DNA of 64,000 bases, taken from contig NZ_FQUY01000013.1 of the NCBI RefSeq assembly GCF_900129195.1, positions 16,564 through 80,563 of the forward strand, written 5' to 3'. The notes beneath the pieces were generated by a model, which was not told where the DNA came from, ran no database searches, and saw nothing but the letters and a program-made list of their open reading frames with translations. Positions within the stretch are counted from its first letter, which is position 1. Each line of letters opens with the position of its first letter. Below are positions 29,391 through 37,546 of the stretch, in pieces. Origin of the DNA: Desulforamulus putei DSM 12395. GTDB taxonomy: Bacteria > Bacillota > Desulfotomaculia > Desulfotomaculales > Desulfotomaculaceae. A program made the translations under genes and the position numbers.

Positions 29391-30260
29391 CTACAACATA
29401 AAATATTTCAGCTCAGGATAATTTTTAAAAATCTTCCTGAAGTGTGATTGCTGATCTTTCAAGATAACTGCAGTTATGGATTTGCTTTTCTCGTATTGAA
29501 TCACCTGGTCGTAGAAAAGTTTAATTCGGTTTATCTTAACAATGTCGTTTGTAACCAGATAACTGAAGTAAGTATTGTTACCAGCAATATAATCTGCAAA
29601 AGTCCGGTCGGCTGGCTTTAACGGTTCTTTAATTATCTCACAAAGATTATCCTTCCGTACAAACCAGTCTATTCCTAGGGGATAAGGCAATAAGAGCAGT
29701 TCATCTATTCCTTCACAGGGATTGTCGGGGTCAAAGGCATCATACGATTCTTTAGACGGACAGAACACAATAGCTTTTTTAATGTTATAATGCCTTAATT
29801 TATTAATCTCGTTTTTTATGTCTTTAACTAATTTTTGTGTTGTTTTTTTGGGCAGTGCATATACAGCATAAATACCGTCCTTTTCTACCCCGCCACCAAT
29901 ACGGAATGTAGTCGGAATCAAACAAAGTTCTTTAATTTCCTTTGAGGAATATACATTCAGATGTTCAGAAAGTGAAATAAGTGCTTCATTGACAGCTATT
30001 TTTTTATGAACGTTATATTCTTTAACTACAGGAACACTATCCAGCCCTATTTCCCTAGCCCCTTTAATGGTTAACGTAAGATTATATCCATCACGTTTTA
30101 TATAGCCCCGTTCAATCAATTGGTACGTTCTTTTTTTTACGTAATTCTTACTTACATCCGTAATAATTTCGCTCAGCGCATTAGTTGATAACACAGAATA
30201 CTTCCCAAATAGCCGCAATATTCTCAGGTCATTTTCCGTAACCATTTTTGGTCTCGGCAT
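29391..30260 (-). CDS. Replication-relaxation / MobC-like winged-helix protein
   Basis: 289 residues from ATG 30260 (AGGAGGG upstream). The N-terminal winged helix (LRILRLFGKYSVLSTNALSEI ... YQLIERGYIKRD) is typical of replication-relaxation family proteins, found next to coupling proteins in Gram-positive elements. The middle and C-terminal region is alpha/beta without recognised catalytic residues. The 13-bp gap to the T4CP gene suggests one operon. The iteron field at 30348-30640 lies immediately upstream, so this protein is a candidate to bind it. Confidence 0.75.
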   Translation of the reverse strand: MPRPKMVTENDLRILRLFGKYSVLSTNALSEIITDVSKNYVKKRTYQLIERGYIKRDGYNLTLTIKGAREIGLDSVPVVKEYNVHKKIAVNEALISLSEHLNVYSSKEIKELCLIPTTFRIGGGVEKDGIYAVYALPKKTTQKLVKDIKNEINKLRHYNIKKAIVFCPSKESYDAFDPDNPCEGIDELLLLPYPLGIDWFVRKDNLCEIIKEPLKPADRTFADYIAGNNTYFSYLVTNDIVKINRIKLFYDQVIQYEKSKSITAVILKDQQSHFRKIFKNYPELKYFML

Positions 30261-30347
30261 TTTAAATCCCTCCTGCATTTTTTTTAAAAAAAACCAAAGG
30301 GGGCTTATCCCAAAACTGACCAGTCTCTAACTACACAGTCGTTCAGC

Positions 30348-30640
30348 AACCCGTATTCTTCAAAACCGCCTAAGCCTTGAAATTAAAGACTTTTTTAAAA
30401 AAATACAGGTTGCGTGCAACCCGTATATACGAGTTTTTTCGCTACCAAGCCTATAAAGGTTACACGTAACCCGTATATTCAGGTTTTTTTTCCGTACCAG
30501 CGACCCGTATAACGCCCACTAATAACCCGTATAATGACCCCCCAGTAACCCGTATAATTTTCTAACAACCCATATAATAATACTCAGAATAACCTGTATT
30601 TTAAAAGATTTTACTATTTTTACCAAATAAATACAGGTTG
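30348..30640. repeat. Iteron-like field of AACCCGTATA repeats
   Basis: Ten copies of AAYCYGTATA or close variants: 30348, 30403 (inverted), 30418, 30468, 30502, 30524, 30547, 30567, 30591 and 30631 (inverted). The last copies from 30502 are spaced 20-24 bp, about two helical turns. This is the pattern of plasmid replication iterons or a multi-site operator. No gene lies in 30279-30619. Confidence 0.75.
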
Positions 30641-31216
30641 TTCTTTTCTACCTATCGTGATTTTATTATCAAATTTTTCCAAATCATAAACCCAAATTTC
30701 AGTCCTGGGGTTCTCTTTATCAGTTCCACCAATTACCATATAAGACATTTTATCCCATGAGTCGTCTTTAATTAGTCTACCAAGTTTGACCCCGTTTATG
30801 ACATAATTTATAGCTCGGTTGTCTGGATCCCACGCAACCGATAAGGGTAAAAAAAACCGAATGATTATCAATGCACTACTAATGGTTTTAATATCATGTT
30901 TCCTTAGGGCACTTGAAATACTGTACTGCCAAATATTGCGGTATTTATCAGATTTTTTTACGGCTCTTGCAGGATAATCATAAACGGTTATTTGTGTTAC
31001 CCCATCGTAAGGGAAAGAAACTACCGGCCCTTTAAGATTGTCGCACAAACAAGCCATTTCTTTGTATTCATCCTGAATGTCCTGAACTTCTAGGGTTTGC
31101 TGCATCAATTCAAATAACTCCAGCCTAATTCTTTCAATTTTTTCATAGGTAGAATTAGTTACCTTTATGAACTTGTCCAATCTGTCAATAAATTTTTCAA
31201 TGGCTATTTCCTTCAT
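30620..31216 (-). CDS. RusA-like Holliday junction resolvase
   Basis: 198 residues from ATG 31216 (GAAAGGG upstream). The N-terminal 60 residues are helical, probably coiled coil. The C-terminal part has the RusA arrangement: AWDPDNRAINYVINGV, then LIKDDSWD, then PRTEIWVYDL, giving the D..DN...DD acidic set of RusA. Standard RusA is about 120 residues, so this has an extra helical domain. It would cut four-way junctions in recombination or replication. Low similarity, so moderate confidence. The 3' end carries the last iteron copy. Confidence 0.6.
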   Translation of the reverse strand: MKEIAIEKFIDRLDKFIKVTNSTYEKIERIRLELFELMQQTLEVQDIQDEYKEMACLCDNLKGPVVSFPYDGVTQITVYDYPARAVKKSDKYRNIWQYSISSALRKHDIKTISSALIIIRFFLPLSVAWDPDNRAINYVINGVKLGRLIKDDSWDKMSYMVIGGTDKENPRTEIWVYDLEKFDNKITIGRKEQPVFIW

Positions 31217-31239
31217 TTTCACCAACCCTTTCTATTGTT

Positions 31240-31617
31240 TTATCCCAGAGCGATAGTGCCGGCGATTCTGTTTTCGTAAGGTACGATTCTCATAGCCAGG
31301 TGGTCATCGGCACCTACGCCCAGGGCATCCAACACTTCACGGTTCACATAAATATAACCTATTTCGCCCATTTCGTTTAGATTTTCACTGTATCGGATAC
31401 ATGCTTCGTATTCTTTGTTGGGCTTCAGGGAAGTAATATACCCGCCCGGGGGAAGATATTTTTTGTCGGTATCCAGTTGGACAAGAATTTCATCCACAAT
31501 TCCAAGTCTGTTTTTAAGCTGGTGCGGGATATAAATTTTGCCGATTCGGTTCATACCCTCGGTGAATACCGTTTTATTTGGTGTTTTTTTGTAATATCTC
31601 ATGTAGAAGTTATACAT
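31240..31617 (-). CDS. Small protein with AbrB-like repeats
   Basis: 125 residues. Two related units, GKIYIPHQLKNRLGI-DEILVQL and GYIYVNREVLDALGV-DDHLAMRI, look like the swapped-hairpin (SpoVT/AbrB) fold in duplicate. Such proteins bind DNA as regulators or antitoxins. ATG 31617 has AGGAG about 10 bases upstream. It is 23 bp before the RusA-like gene, likely one operon. Confidence 0.55.
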   Translation of the reverse strand: MYNFYMRYYKKTPNKTVFTEGMNRIGKIYIPHQLKNRLGIVDEILVQLDTDKKYLPPGGYITSLKPNKEYEACIRYSENLNEMGEIGYIYVNREVLDALGVGADDHLAMRIVPYENRIAGTIALG

Positions 31618-31756
31618 AGATTTGTCTCTCCTCTCTTGCTTTGTTACATTTTTACAGATTTTACATTTTTACCGTTCGTTTTAAGACCCCAAAAATACTT
31701 TTAGGGCCAATTCCTGTTACCTGAACCTTTTTCTCCGTTTCCAGGGGTATTTCTGC

Positions 31757-32305
31757 TCATCTGGGACGGTTTTGGATGTCCTGCACTATCCTGCCTGCAT
31801 CTAACATCAGCTGTTCCGCCACGCCGCTAATCAACTGGCGTACATCAGCAGGCATGATAGCCATTTCTCGTTCCCGGGCGGCGTATTGCTCATAGGCCAT
31901 GCGGAATTGACCCCGAAGCACCTCTGGTTCCTCACAGGCACACATTTCGCGCCAGCCAAAACGTTTTACTACGGCGGCAGTGGCCGGGGACATCGAGGCC
32001 AAGGCCTCATCCGGCCGGTAGTAGCCATATAACCTCATGGCTCTGGTTACTTCGCCCCAAGCTTCGGACGCACTGGGCAGTCTTGGAGTAGTCAATTCTA
32101 CAGCTGCTGCCCTGATTTTTCCCACCGCCGGCAGGCATGAAATTTCTTGTTCAGCCAATACTTTTTTGACGGCTGCTTTGGCGTTTTCGTAGGGTATGTC
32201 ACATAAGAGGTCGTGCCAGGCTTCAATGGTCCCCTGCCGAATGTCGATATTGGGATATACCGCCGTGATGTAGCTTAACAGTTTAGCTGTTTCTGTTTTT
32301 GTCAA
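31757..32305 (-). CDS. Replicative helicase loader/inhibitor-like protein
   Basis: 182 residues, TTG start 32305 with GAGGAGGG. The N-terminus (KLLSYITAVYPNIDI, WHDLLCDIPYENAKAAVKKVLAE, FLP-like LPAVGKIR) fits phage loader/inhibitor proteins of the G39P/LIP family. These bind the DnaB-type helicase and control its loading. The C-terminal helices are extra. It overlaps the 3' end of the initiator gene by 23 bp, so the two are translationally linked. Confidence 0.75.
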   Translation of the reverse strand: MTKTETAKLLSYITAVYPNIDIRQGTIEAWHDLLCDIPYENAKAAVKKVLAEQEISCLPAVGKIRAAAVELTTPRLPSASEAWGEVTRAMRLYGYYRPDEALASMSPATAAVVKRFGWREMCACEEPEVLRGQFRMAYEQYAAREREMAIMPADVRQLISGVAEQLMLDAGRIVQDIQNRPR

Positions 32306-33641
32306 TGGAGCAGCCCTCCTCTTCTTGCAGGTATTTTCTCAATACATGCCAGGCTTTCGGCACATTATCCCCAGCAGTTTTAAGTGCTTTTTCCAACCAG
32401 TCATCACTGTGGCTTTGCTCGCAGGACTCTTCCTCAAGGTATCTTTTGATTGTGTGCCATGCTTTAGGTACATTCAGTTGTGTTTCCACAGCAGGGTTTA
32501 TCCAGTCCTCATAAGGTTTATTGGGGCCCAGGAAAGTTGCCGGGTGTTTGATGTATTTGGGTTCGGTACCGTGTGTCAAGCAGTACTCCCGGTAGTTTTG
32601 GGCAGCCAGTATCAGATCCCCGGGGTTAACGCCTTCTTTTAATCTGGCTTGAAAAGCTTTAAATGCTTTTCGTTTTTCGATTTTACGGGGATATTCGGCA
32701 TAGAATTCTTCAAATTCTTGGGTATATGTGTTGTTAACCGGGTTATTATCTTTTCTGATCTCTTCGGGTTTATTAATATAGGCAGGAATGTCTTGCGGCA
32801 TATCTGTTTTTTCTGGCGTCAGTTTGGCAATAACAGCCTCTTCCTGCATCACGGTGTTGATAACCGCCTTTAAAAGACCGAAATAACTGTGTTTGATATT
32901 GCCCTGTTTTTGTTGCTGATTGGTCCTGCGGATTGCTTCAAAAACTTGTTCCGGTGTGGCTCCGGTTTCTGCGCATAACTGGTCAATGATAACTTGTTCC
33001 GGGTCATTTTTATCTGCCTCCGGGTTTTTGTCTTGAGCAATCTCTGCGCAATTTTGGTGCGACATATTATATCTATCTATCCATCTATCTTTATTACTGT
33101 TAATATTATTAAGATTATCTTTGTTAATATTAGATAATATGTTAATATTAGTGTCCGCTTTTTTGGGACACGGTAAATTAGGACACGGTTCCGTGTCCTG
33201 TTTTTTGGGACACGGAAATTTGGTACACGGGTCCGTGTCCGTATTTTTAGGACGCGGGTTTTCTACCGTGTCCTGTTTTTTAGTACACGGCTTTTGATAT
33301 TTGCTATCATCGTTTTGACCATGCAAAAGCACGGGATTTTGCACAATCCAAAATATATTACCAAGGAATTTCCCTTGTTCATTTTTGCGTTGCTCGATTC
33401 TGATGTAATCCCGTTTTTTTAGCTCGGCCAGGTATTTTGTTAAGGTATTTTTGTTAATGCCAAGGTCTTCACAGATGCGTTCCCTGCCCGGCCAGGCGGT
33501 GTTACCAGCTCCGGCATAGCTGCATATATATGCGTATAGACCCTTTGCCCCTATAGACAATGAGTGGTCTTTCATGATAGACTTGGCTACCATTCCATAA
33601 CCTTGGCTGTATATACCGTTTATCTTCAGTTGGTCTATCAT
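32283..33641 (-). CDS. Replication initiator-like HTH protein with internal origin
   Basis: 452 residues. Residues 15-105 are a winged HTH (LSIGAKGLYAYICSYAG, INKNTLTKYLAELKKRDYI). Residues 115-170 are repeats of PCPKKQDT type, encoded by tandem inverted DNA repeats. An asparagine/isoleucine-rich stretch encoded by very AT-rich DNA follows. The C-terminal half has a DnaD-like helical region (EFEEFYAEYPRK ... AFQARLKEG, YIKHPATFL) and ends with a duplicated unit NVPKAWHT-KRYLEEE / NVPKAWHV-RKYLQEE. It is likely the Rep initiator. ATG 33641 has AAGGGGG upstream. Confidence 0.8.
   Translation of the reverse strand: MIDQLKINGIYSQGYGMVAKSIMKDHSLSIGAKGLYAYICSYAGAGNTAWPGRERICEDLGINKNTLTKYLAELKKRDYIRIEQRKNEQGKFLGNIFWIVQNPVLLHGQNDDSKYQKPCTKKQDTVENPRPKNTDTDPCTKFPCPKKQDTEPCPNLPCPKKADTNINILSNINKDNLNNINSNKDRWIDRYNMSHQNCAEIAQDKNPEADKNDPEQVIIDQLCAETGATPEQVFEAIRRTNQQQKQGNIKHSYFGLLKAVINTVMQEEAVIAKLTPEKTDMPQDIPAYINKPEEIRKDNNPVNNTYTQEFEEFYAEYPRKIEKRKAFKAFQARLKEGVNPGDLILAAQNYREYCLTHGTEPKYIKHPATFLGPNKPYEDWINPAVETQLNVPKAWHTIKRYLEEESCEQSHSDDWLEKALKTAGDNVPKAWHVLRKYLQEEEGCSIDKNRNS
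33063..33290. other. Probable replication origin inside the initiator gene
   Basis: 33151-33290 holds nine or ten copies of GGACACGG (or GGTACACGG/GGACGCGG) in both orientations, e.g. 33166, 33181, 33191, 33208, 33223, 33233, 33250, 33266, 33283. Next to it, 33063-33150 is strongly AT-rich with repeated TTAATATTA, a DNA-unwinding-element-like stretch. Confidence 0.7.
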
Positions 33642-33655
33642 CGTCTATACCCCCT

Positions 33656-34066
33656 TTACTTCCAACAATCCCTTTTCCACCAGTCCCCTTCTTCCTCTGG
33701 TTCAGTCTTTACCGGTGGTAAATTACTACCCTCATCTGTTTTGGGAGGGTCCAATAGGGCATAGACAGTGCTTTCATGTTCCTGGTTGGGTCTGATGCGG
33801 ATTGTTTTTTGTATCCAGCCTTTTTCTTCCAGTTCATGAATTGCTTTTATTACGGTTGGTTTGCTTATTCCGCAGCATTTGGCAATGTAGTTTAGTGACG
33901 GCCATGATTGACAATCTCCGTTGGCACAACGAGCTAAAAATAACCTCACAAGTTTTGCTTTGTCTGAAAGGTCAGAGGAAAACACATCGTTATAGTCCCA
34001 AAACCAATTTTTACGGCGGTTGTCATTTAAGTAGATTTTGGGTTCTGTAATTTGAATATCGGGCAT
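33656..34066 (-). CDS. Small winged-HTH replication/regulatory protein
   Basis: 136 residues. The HTH at residues 30-100 (LSDKAKLVRLFLARCANG, IAKCCGISKPTVIKAIHELEEKGWI) is of the same type as the N-terminus of the initiator downstream. The C-terminus is proline/acidic and ends DWWKRDCWK. GGGGG precedes ATG 34066. It may be an auxiliary initiator or a repressor of the rep operon. Confidence 0.7.
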   Translation of the reverse strand: MPDIQITEPKIYLNDNRRKNWFWDYNDVFSSDLSDKAKLVRLFLARCANGDCQSWPSLNYIAKCCGISKPTVIKAIHELEEKGWIQKTIRIRPNQEHESTVYALLDPPKTDEGSNLPPVKTEPEEEGDWWKRDCWK

Positions 34067-34137
34067 TTTTATCCCCCTTTTGGCTCAGATGTTTCTCTTA
34101 AAAAATAAAAGCCTACGGGATATACCGTGGGCATGTT

Positions 34138-34410
34138 TTAGAAGTCGATAAAACCTTCCAAAAGAGTTGATAAACCGCTGTTTTCTTCTTGCTTTTCTTC
34201 CTTTTGGACGGTAATTACCTTGATATTTTTAATTTCGTTCTGTATTTGTTCAAACCCCAGTTTTATTTCTTCCTGCAAGGACAAAAAGAGAGCTTCAAAG
34301 CGTAAACCAAGTTCAATTAGTTCCCTGGCCCTGTCTCCCCGTTTGCCTTTAGGCAGGGTAAATAAAACGTGATCTTCAGGGAGCTTAATATGGAAATTTT
34401 TTAAGGCCAT
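34138..34410 (-). CDS. parR: ParR-like DNA-binding adaptor
   Basis: 90 residues. The N-terminal ribbon-helix-helix-like region (HIKLPEDHVLFTLPKGKRGDRARELIELG) is followed by an amphipathic helix and a C-terminal tail (LEGFIDF), where ParR proteins contact ParM filaments. It lies directly downstream of the ParM-like gene, the usual order. GGAGGCGG precedes ATG 34410. Symbol given by context and fold, not by strong sequence identity. Confidence 0.65.
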   Translation of the reverse strand: MALKNFHIKLPEDHVLFTLPKGKRGDRARELIELGLRFEALFLSLQEEIKLGFEQIQNEIKNIKVITVQKEEKQEENSGLSTLLEGFIDF

Positions 34411-34466
34411 GTATCACCGCCTCCGGCCAGTCATTTCAAGGCATTAAGACCGTTTTTTTATTATTT

Positions 34467-34504
34467 TGTAACATCCCATCTTTGGTAATTTATGGGATGT
34501 TACA
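34467..34504. repeat. 13-bp perfect inverted repeat between parM and parR
   Basis: TGTAACATCCCAT/ATGGGATGTTACA with a 12-bp centre. Candidate centromere or operator, or an intercistronic hairpin. Confidence 0.5.
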
Positions 34505-34556
34505 ATTTATCATTTTTTAACCTCTCAGCCCTTGATTCTTCTGGGTTAAAGCGGTA

Positions 34557-35549
34557 TCACGCTGTTTTTGTTTTATTCATGGCAATTTGTGCCATTTTGT
34601 AAAAACCAACAGCATTGGCAAACTGGGGATCATTAATTTGTTGAACCTGGGGCAGCATATTTTTAATAGCATCACCCAGTTCTATTGCCCCGCCGCCGGC
34701 CATTAGTATCTGGTCAATCATTCCGATATGTTCTGTCCATATTTCTCTAATTGATGATGTTATAGTCCTTGCGGCATAGTTTTTGGCGTCCCTGACCATA
34801 TCTTCGATATTAATTTCTTGGCCGTTATACCTTACTTCTTTTCGTTTCCATACGTTCATGGCATTGATCAGGGTAAGCGATGCCCCTGTTTGTCTTGTAA
34901 AGTTATCGAGAAACAACTGCAGTGCCCGTGATACTCCCTGATTAACTGACCGGAAATAAGTAGGCAGGGGAGTAATCACCCCATCATTGCATTCAAACAG
35001 CACCATATCGGTAGTAAAGAATCCTATATCAATCAGGCCGATTAGTCCGTTCTTGGGTATGTTGTCAAGGGCATAAACAGCACCAACGCCCTGGGCAAAG
35101 CAAAATACATTGGAAAAGGTAATGTATCTCTCCGGCCCGCCGTCAATACTGACGTATGCATTGATAGATTTTAGTGTTTTAATCACGTCTTCCCTGTACT
35201 GTTTATTTTTATATGTGTTGATCGGTAGGCCTACAGCCAGATCCACGCTGTCCTTTGCACCTATCAGGCCGGCAGCAGCCAGGGCTAGCACCGCGCTGGC
35301 CTCTTTGGTGAATTTTTGATTGTCCAGACTGAGTTCTACCGCCCGTCCTTCCTTGATCGCTCTTTCCCCGAATGAAAGGGTTCTCTTTTTGATTTCCCCA
35401 GGTTTTTTGAGTTCGATAATATGCCCGATGGTGTTAAATCCTTCGATGGTGTTTGCATCAGACGGCGCTACTGCAGATGGAAATATGACTCTGTTATCGG
35501 ATGATACGGCCTTTGTGTAGCCAAAACCAAGATCGATAGCTATTTGCAT
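34557..35549 (-). CDS. parM: ParM/StbA-type actin-like segregation ATPase
   Basis: 330 residues. Actin-fold motifs: phosphate-1 AIDLGFGYTKAV, phosphate-2 GLIDIGFFTTDMV, adenosine motif ILMAGGGA. ParM filaments push sister plasmids apart by binding ParR-parC complexes. The start ATG 35549 overlaps the stop of the HD-GYP gene by 10 nt, suggesting translational coupling. The downstream small gene fits ParR. Confidence 0.88.
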   Translation of the reverse strand: MQIAIDLGFGYTKAVSSDNRVIFPSAVAPSDANTIEGFNTIGHIIELKKPGEIKKRTLSFGERAIKEGRAVELSLDNQKFTKEASAVLALAAAGLIGAKDSVDLAVGLPINTYKNKQYREDVIKTLKSINAYVSIDGGPERYITFSNVFCFAQGVGAVYALDNIPKNGLIGLIDIGFFTTDMVLFECNDGVITPLPTYFRSVNQGVSRALQLFLDNFTRQTGASLTLINAMNVWKRKEVRYNGQEINIEDMVRDAKNYAARTITSSIREIWTEHIGMIDQILMAGGGAIELGDAIKNMLPQVQQINDPQFANAVGFYKMAQIAMNKTKTA

Positions 35550-36091
35550 AAAATTTTCACTCCTTTTAACTTTTCTCCCTCTGGTTTGCTGATCTGCGCC
35601 ACCCTCGCCAACGCATCCACCACCTGTTCCGGCGCAAACCTGGCTATTTCCGCCAGGGCAACCTCCGGGGTGAAGGCTTTCGCAGTGCGGTAGTCCCTTT
35701 TTGCCACCATTGCGGTGTACACATCGCAGGCTGCCAGTACCAGCACATCCAGGGGCGGGTCATATATGCCGTGTGGATAACCCCGGCCGCCGGGCCTTTC
35801 GTGGTGCTGACATACCAGGCGCAGGATATCCCGGGGCACGTCCGGCCAATTTTCAAGAATAATTTTCTCACTCTGTAGGGGATGGGTCTTGATAATATTC
35901 CATTCATGCGGCAGGATGGGTGTTCTCCAGAAAAGTTCTTCCGGCCAGGTGGTTTTACCCAAATCGTGCAAAAATGCCGCTGTACCAATGCTTGTTACCG
36001 TTTTTCTGTCAAAGGACATGGCAACAGCTGTTTTTACTGCCAGCTCCATCATTTGAAATGAGTGCTGGAGTAGTACAGGTATTGGCTTCAT
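35540..36091 (-). CDS. HD-GYP-type phosphohydrolase
   Basis: 183 residues from ATG 36091 (GAGG upstream; a GTG at 36130 has a poorly spaced SD). HD motif FLHDLGK and the GYP signature HHERPGGRGYPHG are intact, as in c-di-GMP phosphodiesterases. There is no sensor or receiver domain, so it is a stand-alone catalytic domain. Its stop overlaps the parM start, an uncommon pairing. It may also be relevant to the pilus cluster to its right and the GGDEF protein at 53008. Activity on c-di-GMP is inferred from the family. Confidence 0.82.
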   Translation of the reverse strand: MKPIPVLLQHSFQMMELAVKTAVAMSFDRKTVTSIGTAAFLHDLGKTTWPEELFWRTPILPHEWNIIKTHPLQSEKIILENWPDVPRDILRLVCQHHERPGGRGYPHGIYDPPLDVLVLAACDVYTAMVAKRDYRTAKAFTPEVALAEIARFAPEQVVDALARVAQISKPEGEKLKGVKILCK

Positions 36092-36165
36092 TTTTTCCTC
36101 GGCCCAATATAAATCTTTCAAAGGTAACACCGCCTTTGCTTTTAATTTTGGTGCCTATAAAAAAA

Positions 36166-36184
36166 CCCCACCGTATTGGTGGGG
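36166..36184 (-). terminator. Intrinsic terminator after the 36195 gene
   Basis: CCCCACC-GTATT-GGTGGGG followed on the minus strand by TTTTTTTATAGG. Confidence 0.8.
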
Positions 36185-36194
36185 CTTCAGAAGT

Positions 36195-37484
36195 TCACTG
36201 CATTTTTTTAGTTACGTTAATCAATCGGTCTAAGATATTTCCTTTTATTGTAAAGGGAACATTACAACTTTTAACCGTTACGGCTTTTCTGCCTGTTACA
36301 ATTACTTCATAGGTGCCGTTATCAGGCCATTTACCTTTTTGGGTAATGTGGCTTGGAATGAGATAATCTCCATACCAATCTTTTCTCGCTGCGTCATATT
36401 TTAAGTTGATAGTGGTCGGAACAAACCCGGCCGGGGCTTTGCCTGTACTGGTATCTATGATTGTTGCTGTTGCACTGTCGATGTCTACCCGTGTAGATAA
36501 ATCGCTCGGCCTTACAGCCCGAGCAAAAATTCTTATTTTACGGCCCCGTTCTGCTGGCGCCGGGATAATATCCCCTCTCATAACAAAGCCTTCCAGTACA
36601 GTAAAGGTACGCTTAAACCAGGTATTCGGATCGGCAGATGGGTGTGACCATTTTGCTGACTGCTGCGGGTATTTTGGAATGTCGATGGCTCTTAACGCCA
36701 ATGTAAATGTACCGGCGCCGTATGCTTCGTAGTTACTCGGCGGGTTGCTGAGGTAAATCCATGAACCGCCGTTCTTTCGCAGGGCCCACTGATAACCGCC
36801 GCAAGGATCGCCGTCCGGGTCGCTGTAGCTTACGTTATAGGTTACTGGTTCGAAGTCGTAGAAGTTTGTTGCCGGGGTCATGGTAAAGCTGACTGTCGGT
36901 GGGTTGTTGTCCGGGATAACTTCTACATCTTGATAGTACGGTTCTGATGACATAATTCCATCGCTTACTATCAGCTCAATTTTATATTTGCCCACTGTAC
37001 TAAAGGACGCCGGCGGTGTTGACGACACTGCACTCCAAGTACCGGCAGGGTTTTGGTAACGCCAAGAACGGGACGTAATAGGTTTGCCGGTAGGACTATA
37101 GGAAGCATCGTTATATGTTAATGCCTTTCCAGCCACTACCGGATTTGGCGTCACTGTGAAAAGTGCCACAGGAGGCAAGTTGATGTTTCGAGTGGATATC
37201 AGTTTTATATCCGGCAACGACCAAGCGCCTTCTTTATCCTGCACTTCATACTTAATTAGATAATCTTTATTATCCTCTAATATTGAAGGATACCCGTTTA
37301 TCCATGTTGGGCTTGTGGCCTCACGCCAGGACCACTTTTCCTGAATAATACCTTTATTTGGTTGGCTAAAATGATCCAGGTCATAAGCTGTTTTGTTAAA
37401 AGTAATTGACCAGGCAGCCAGGGCCGTTGAGGTACACAGGAAAGTCATGATTAATGCTAGGAATATAATTCTTAATTTGTTCAT
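36195..37484 (-). CDS. Secreted PKD-domain protein
   Basis: 429 residues with a signal peptide (residues 1-24, cut after ALA-A). At least two PKD-type units: LPPVALFTVTPNPVVAGKALTYN... and NPPTVSFTMTPATNFYDFEPVTYN..., each ending in the usual aspartate/glycine-rich strand. The C-terminal 150 residues are another beta-rich domain. No sortase or S-layer anchor is seen. Probably a surface or pilus-associated protein. AGGAGG precedes ATG 37484. A strong hairpin (37516-37541) separates it from the larger PKD protein upstream. Confidence 0.82.
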   Translation of the reverse strand: MNKLRIIFLALIMTFLCTSTALAAWSITFNKTAYDLDHFSQPNKGIIQEKWSWREATSPTWINGYPSILEDNKDYLIKYEVQDKEGAWSLPDIKLISTRNINLPPVALFTVTPNPVVAGKALTYNDASYSPTGKPITSRSWRYQNPAGTWSAVSSTPPASFSTVGKYKIELIVSDGIMSSEPYYQDVEVIPDNNPPTVSFTMTPATNFYDFEPVTYNVSYSDPDGDPCGGYQWALRKNGGSWIYLSNPPSNYEAYGAGTFTLALRAIDIPKYPQQSAKWSHPSADPNTWFKRTFTVLEGFVMRGDIIPAPAERGRKIRIFARAVRPSDLSTRVDIDSATATIIDTSTGKAPAGFVPTTINLKYDAARKDWYGDYLIPSHITQKGKWPDNGTYEVIVTGRKAVTVKSCNVPFTIKGNILDRLINVTKKMQ

Positions 37485-37515
37485 TTACATTTACCTCCTC
37501 TTTTTAAAACTTAGA

Positions 37516-37541
37516 GGGTAAGTGCATCTCTGCACTTACCC
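37516..37541 (-). terminator. Intercistronic hairpin between the two PKD genes
   Basis: GGGTAAGTGCA/TGCACTTACCC, 11-bp stem with TCTC loop. The following T-tract is weak, so it may be a partial terminator or mRNA-stabilising element. Confidence 0.6.
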
Positions 37542-37546
37542 CCGTT

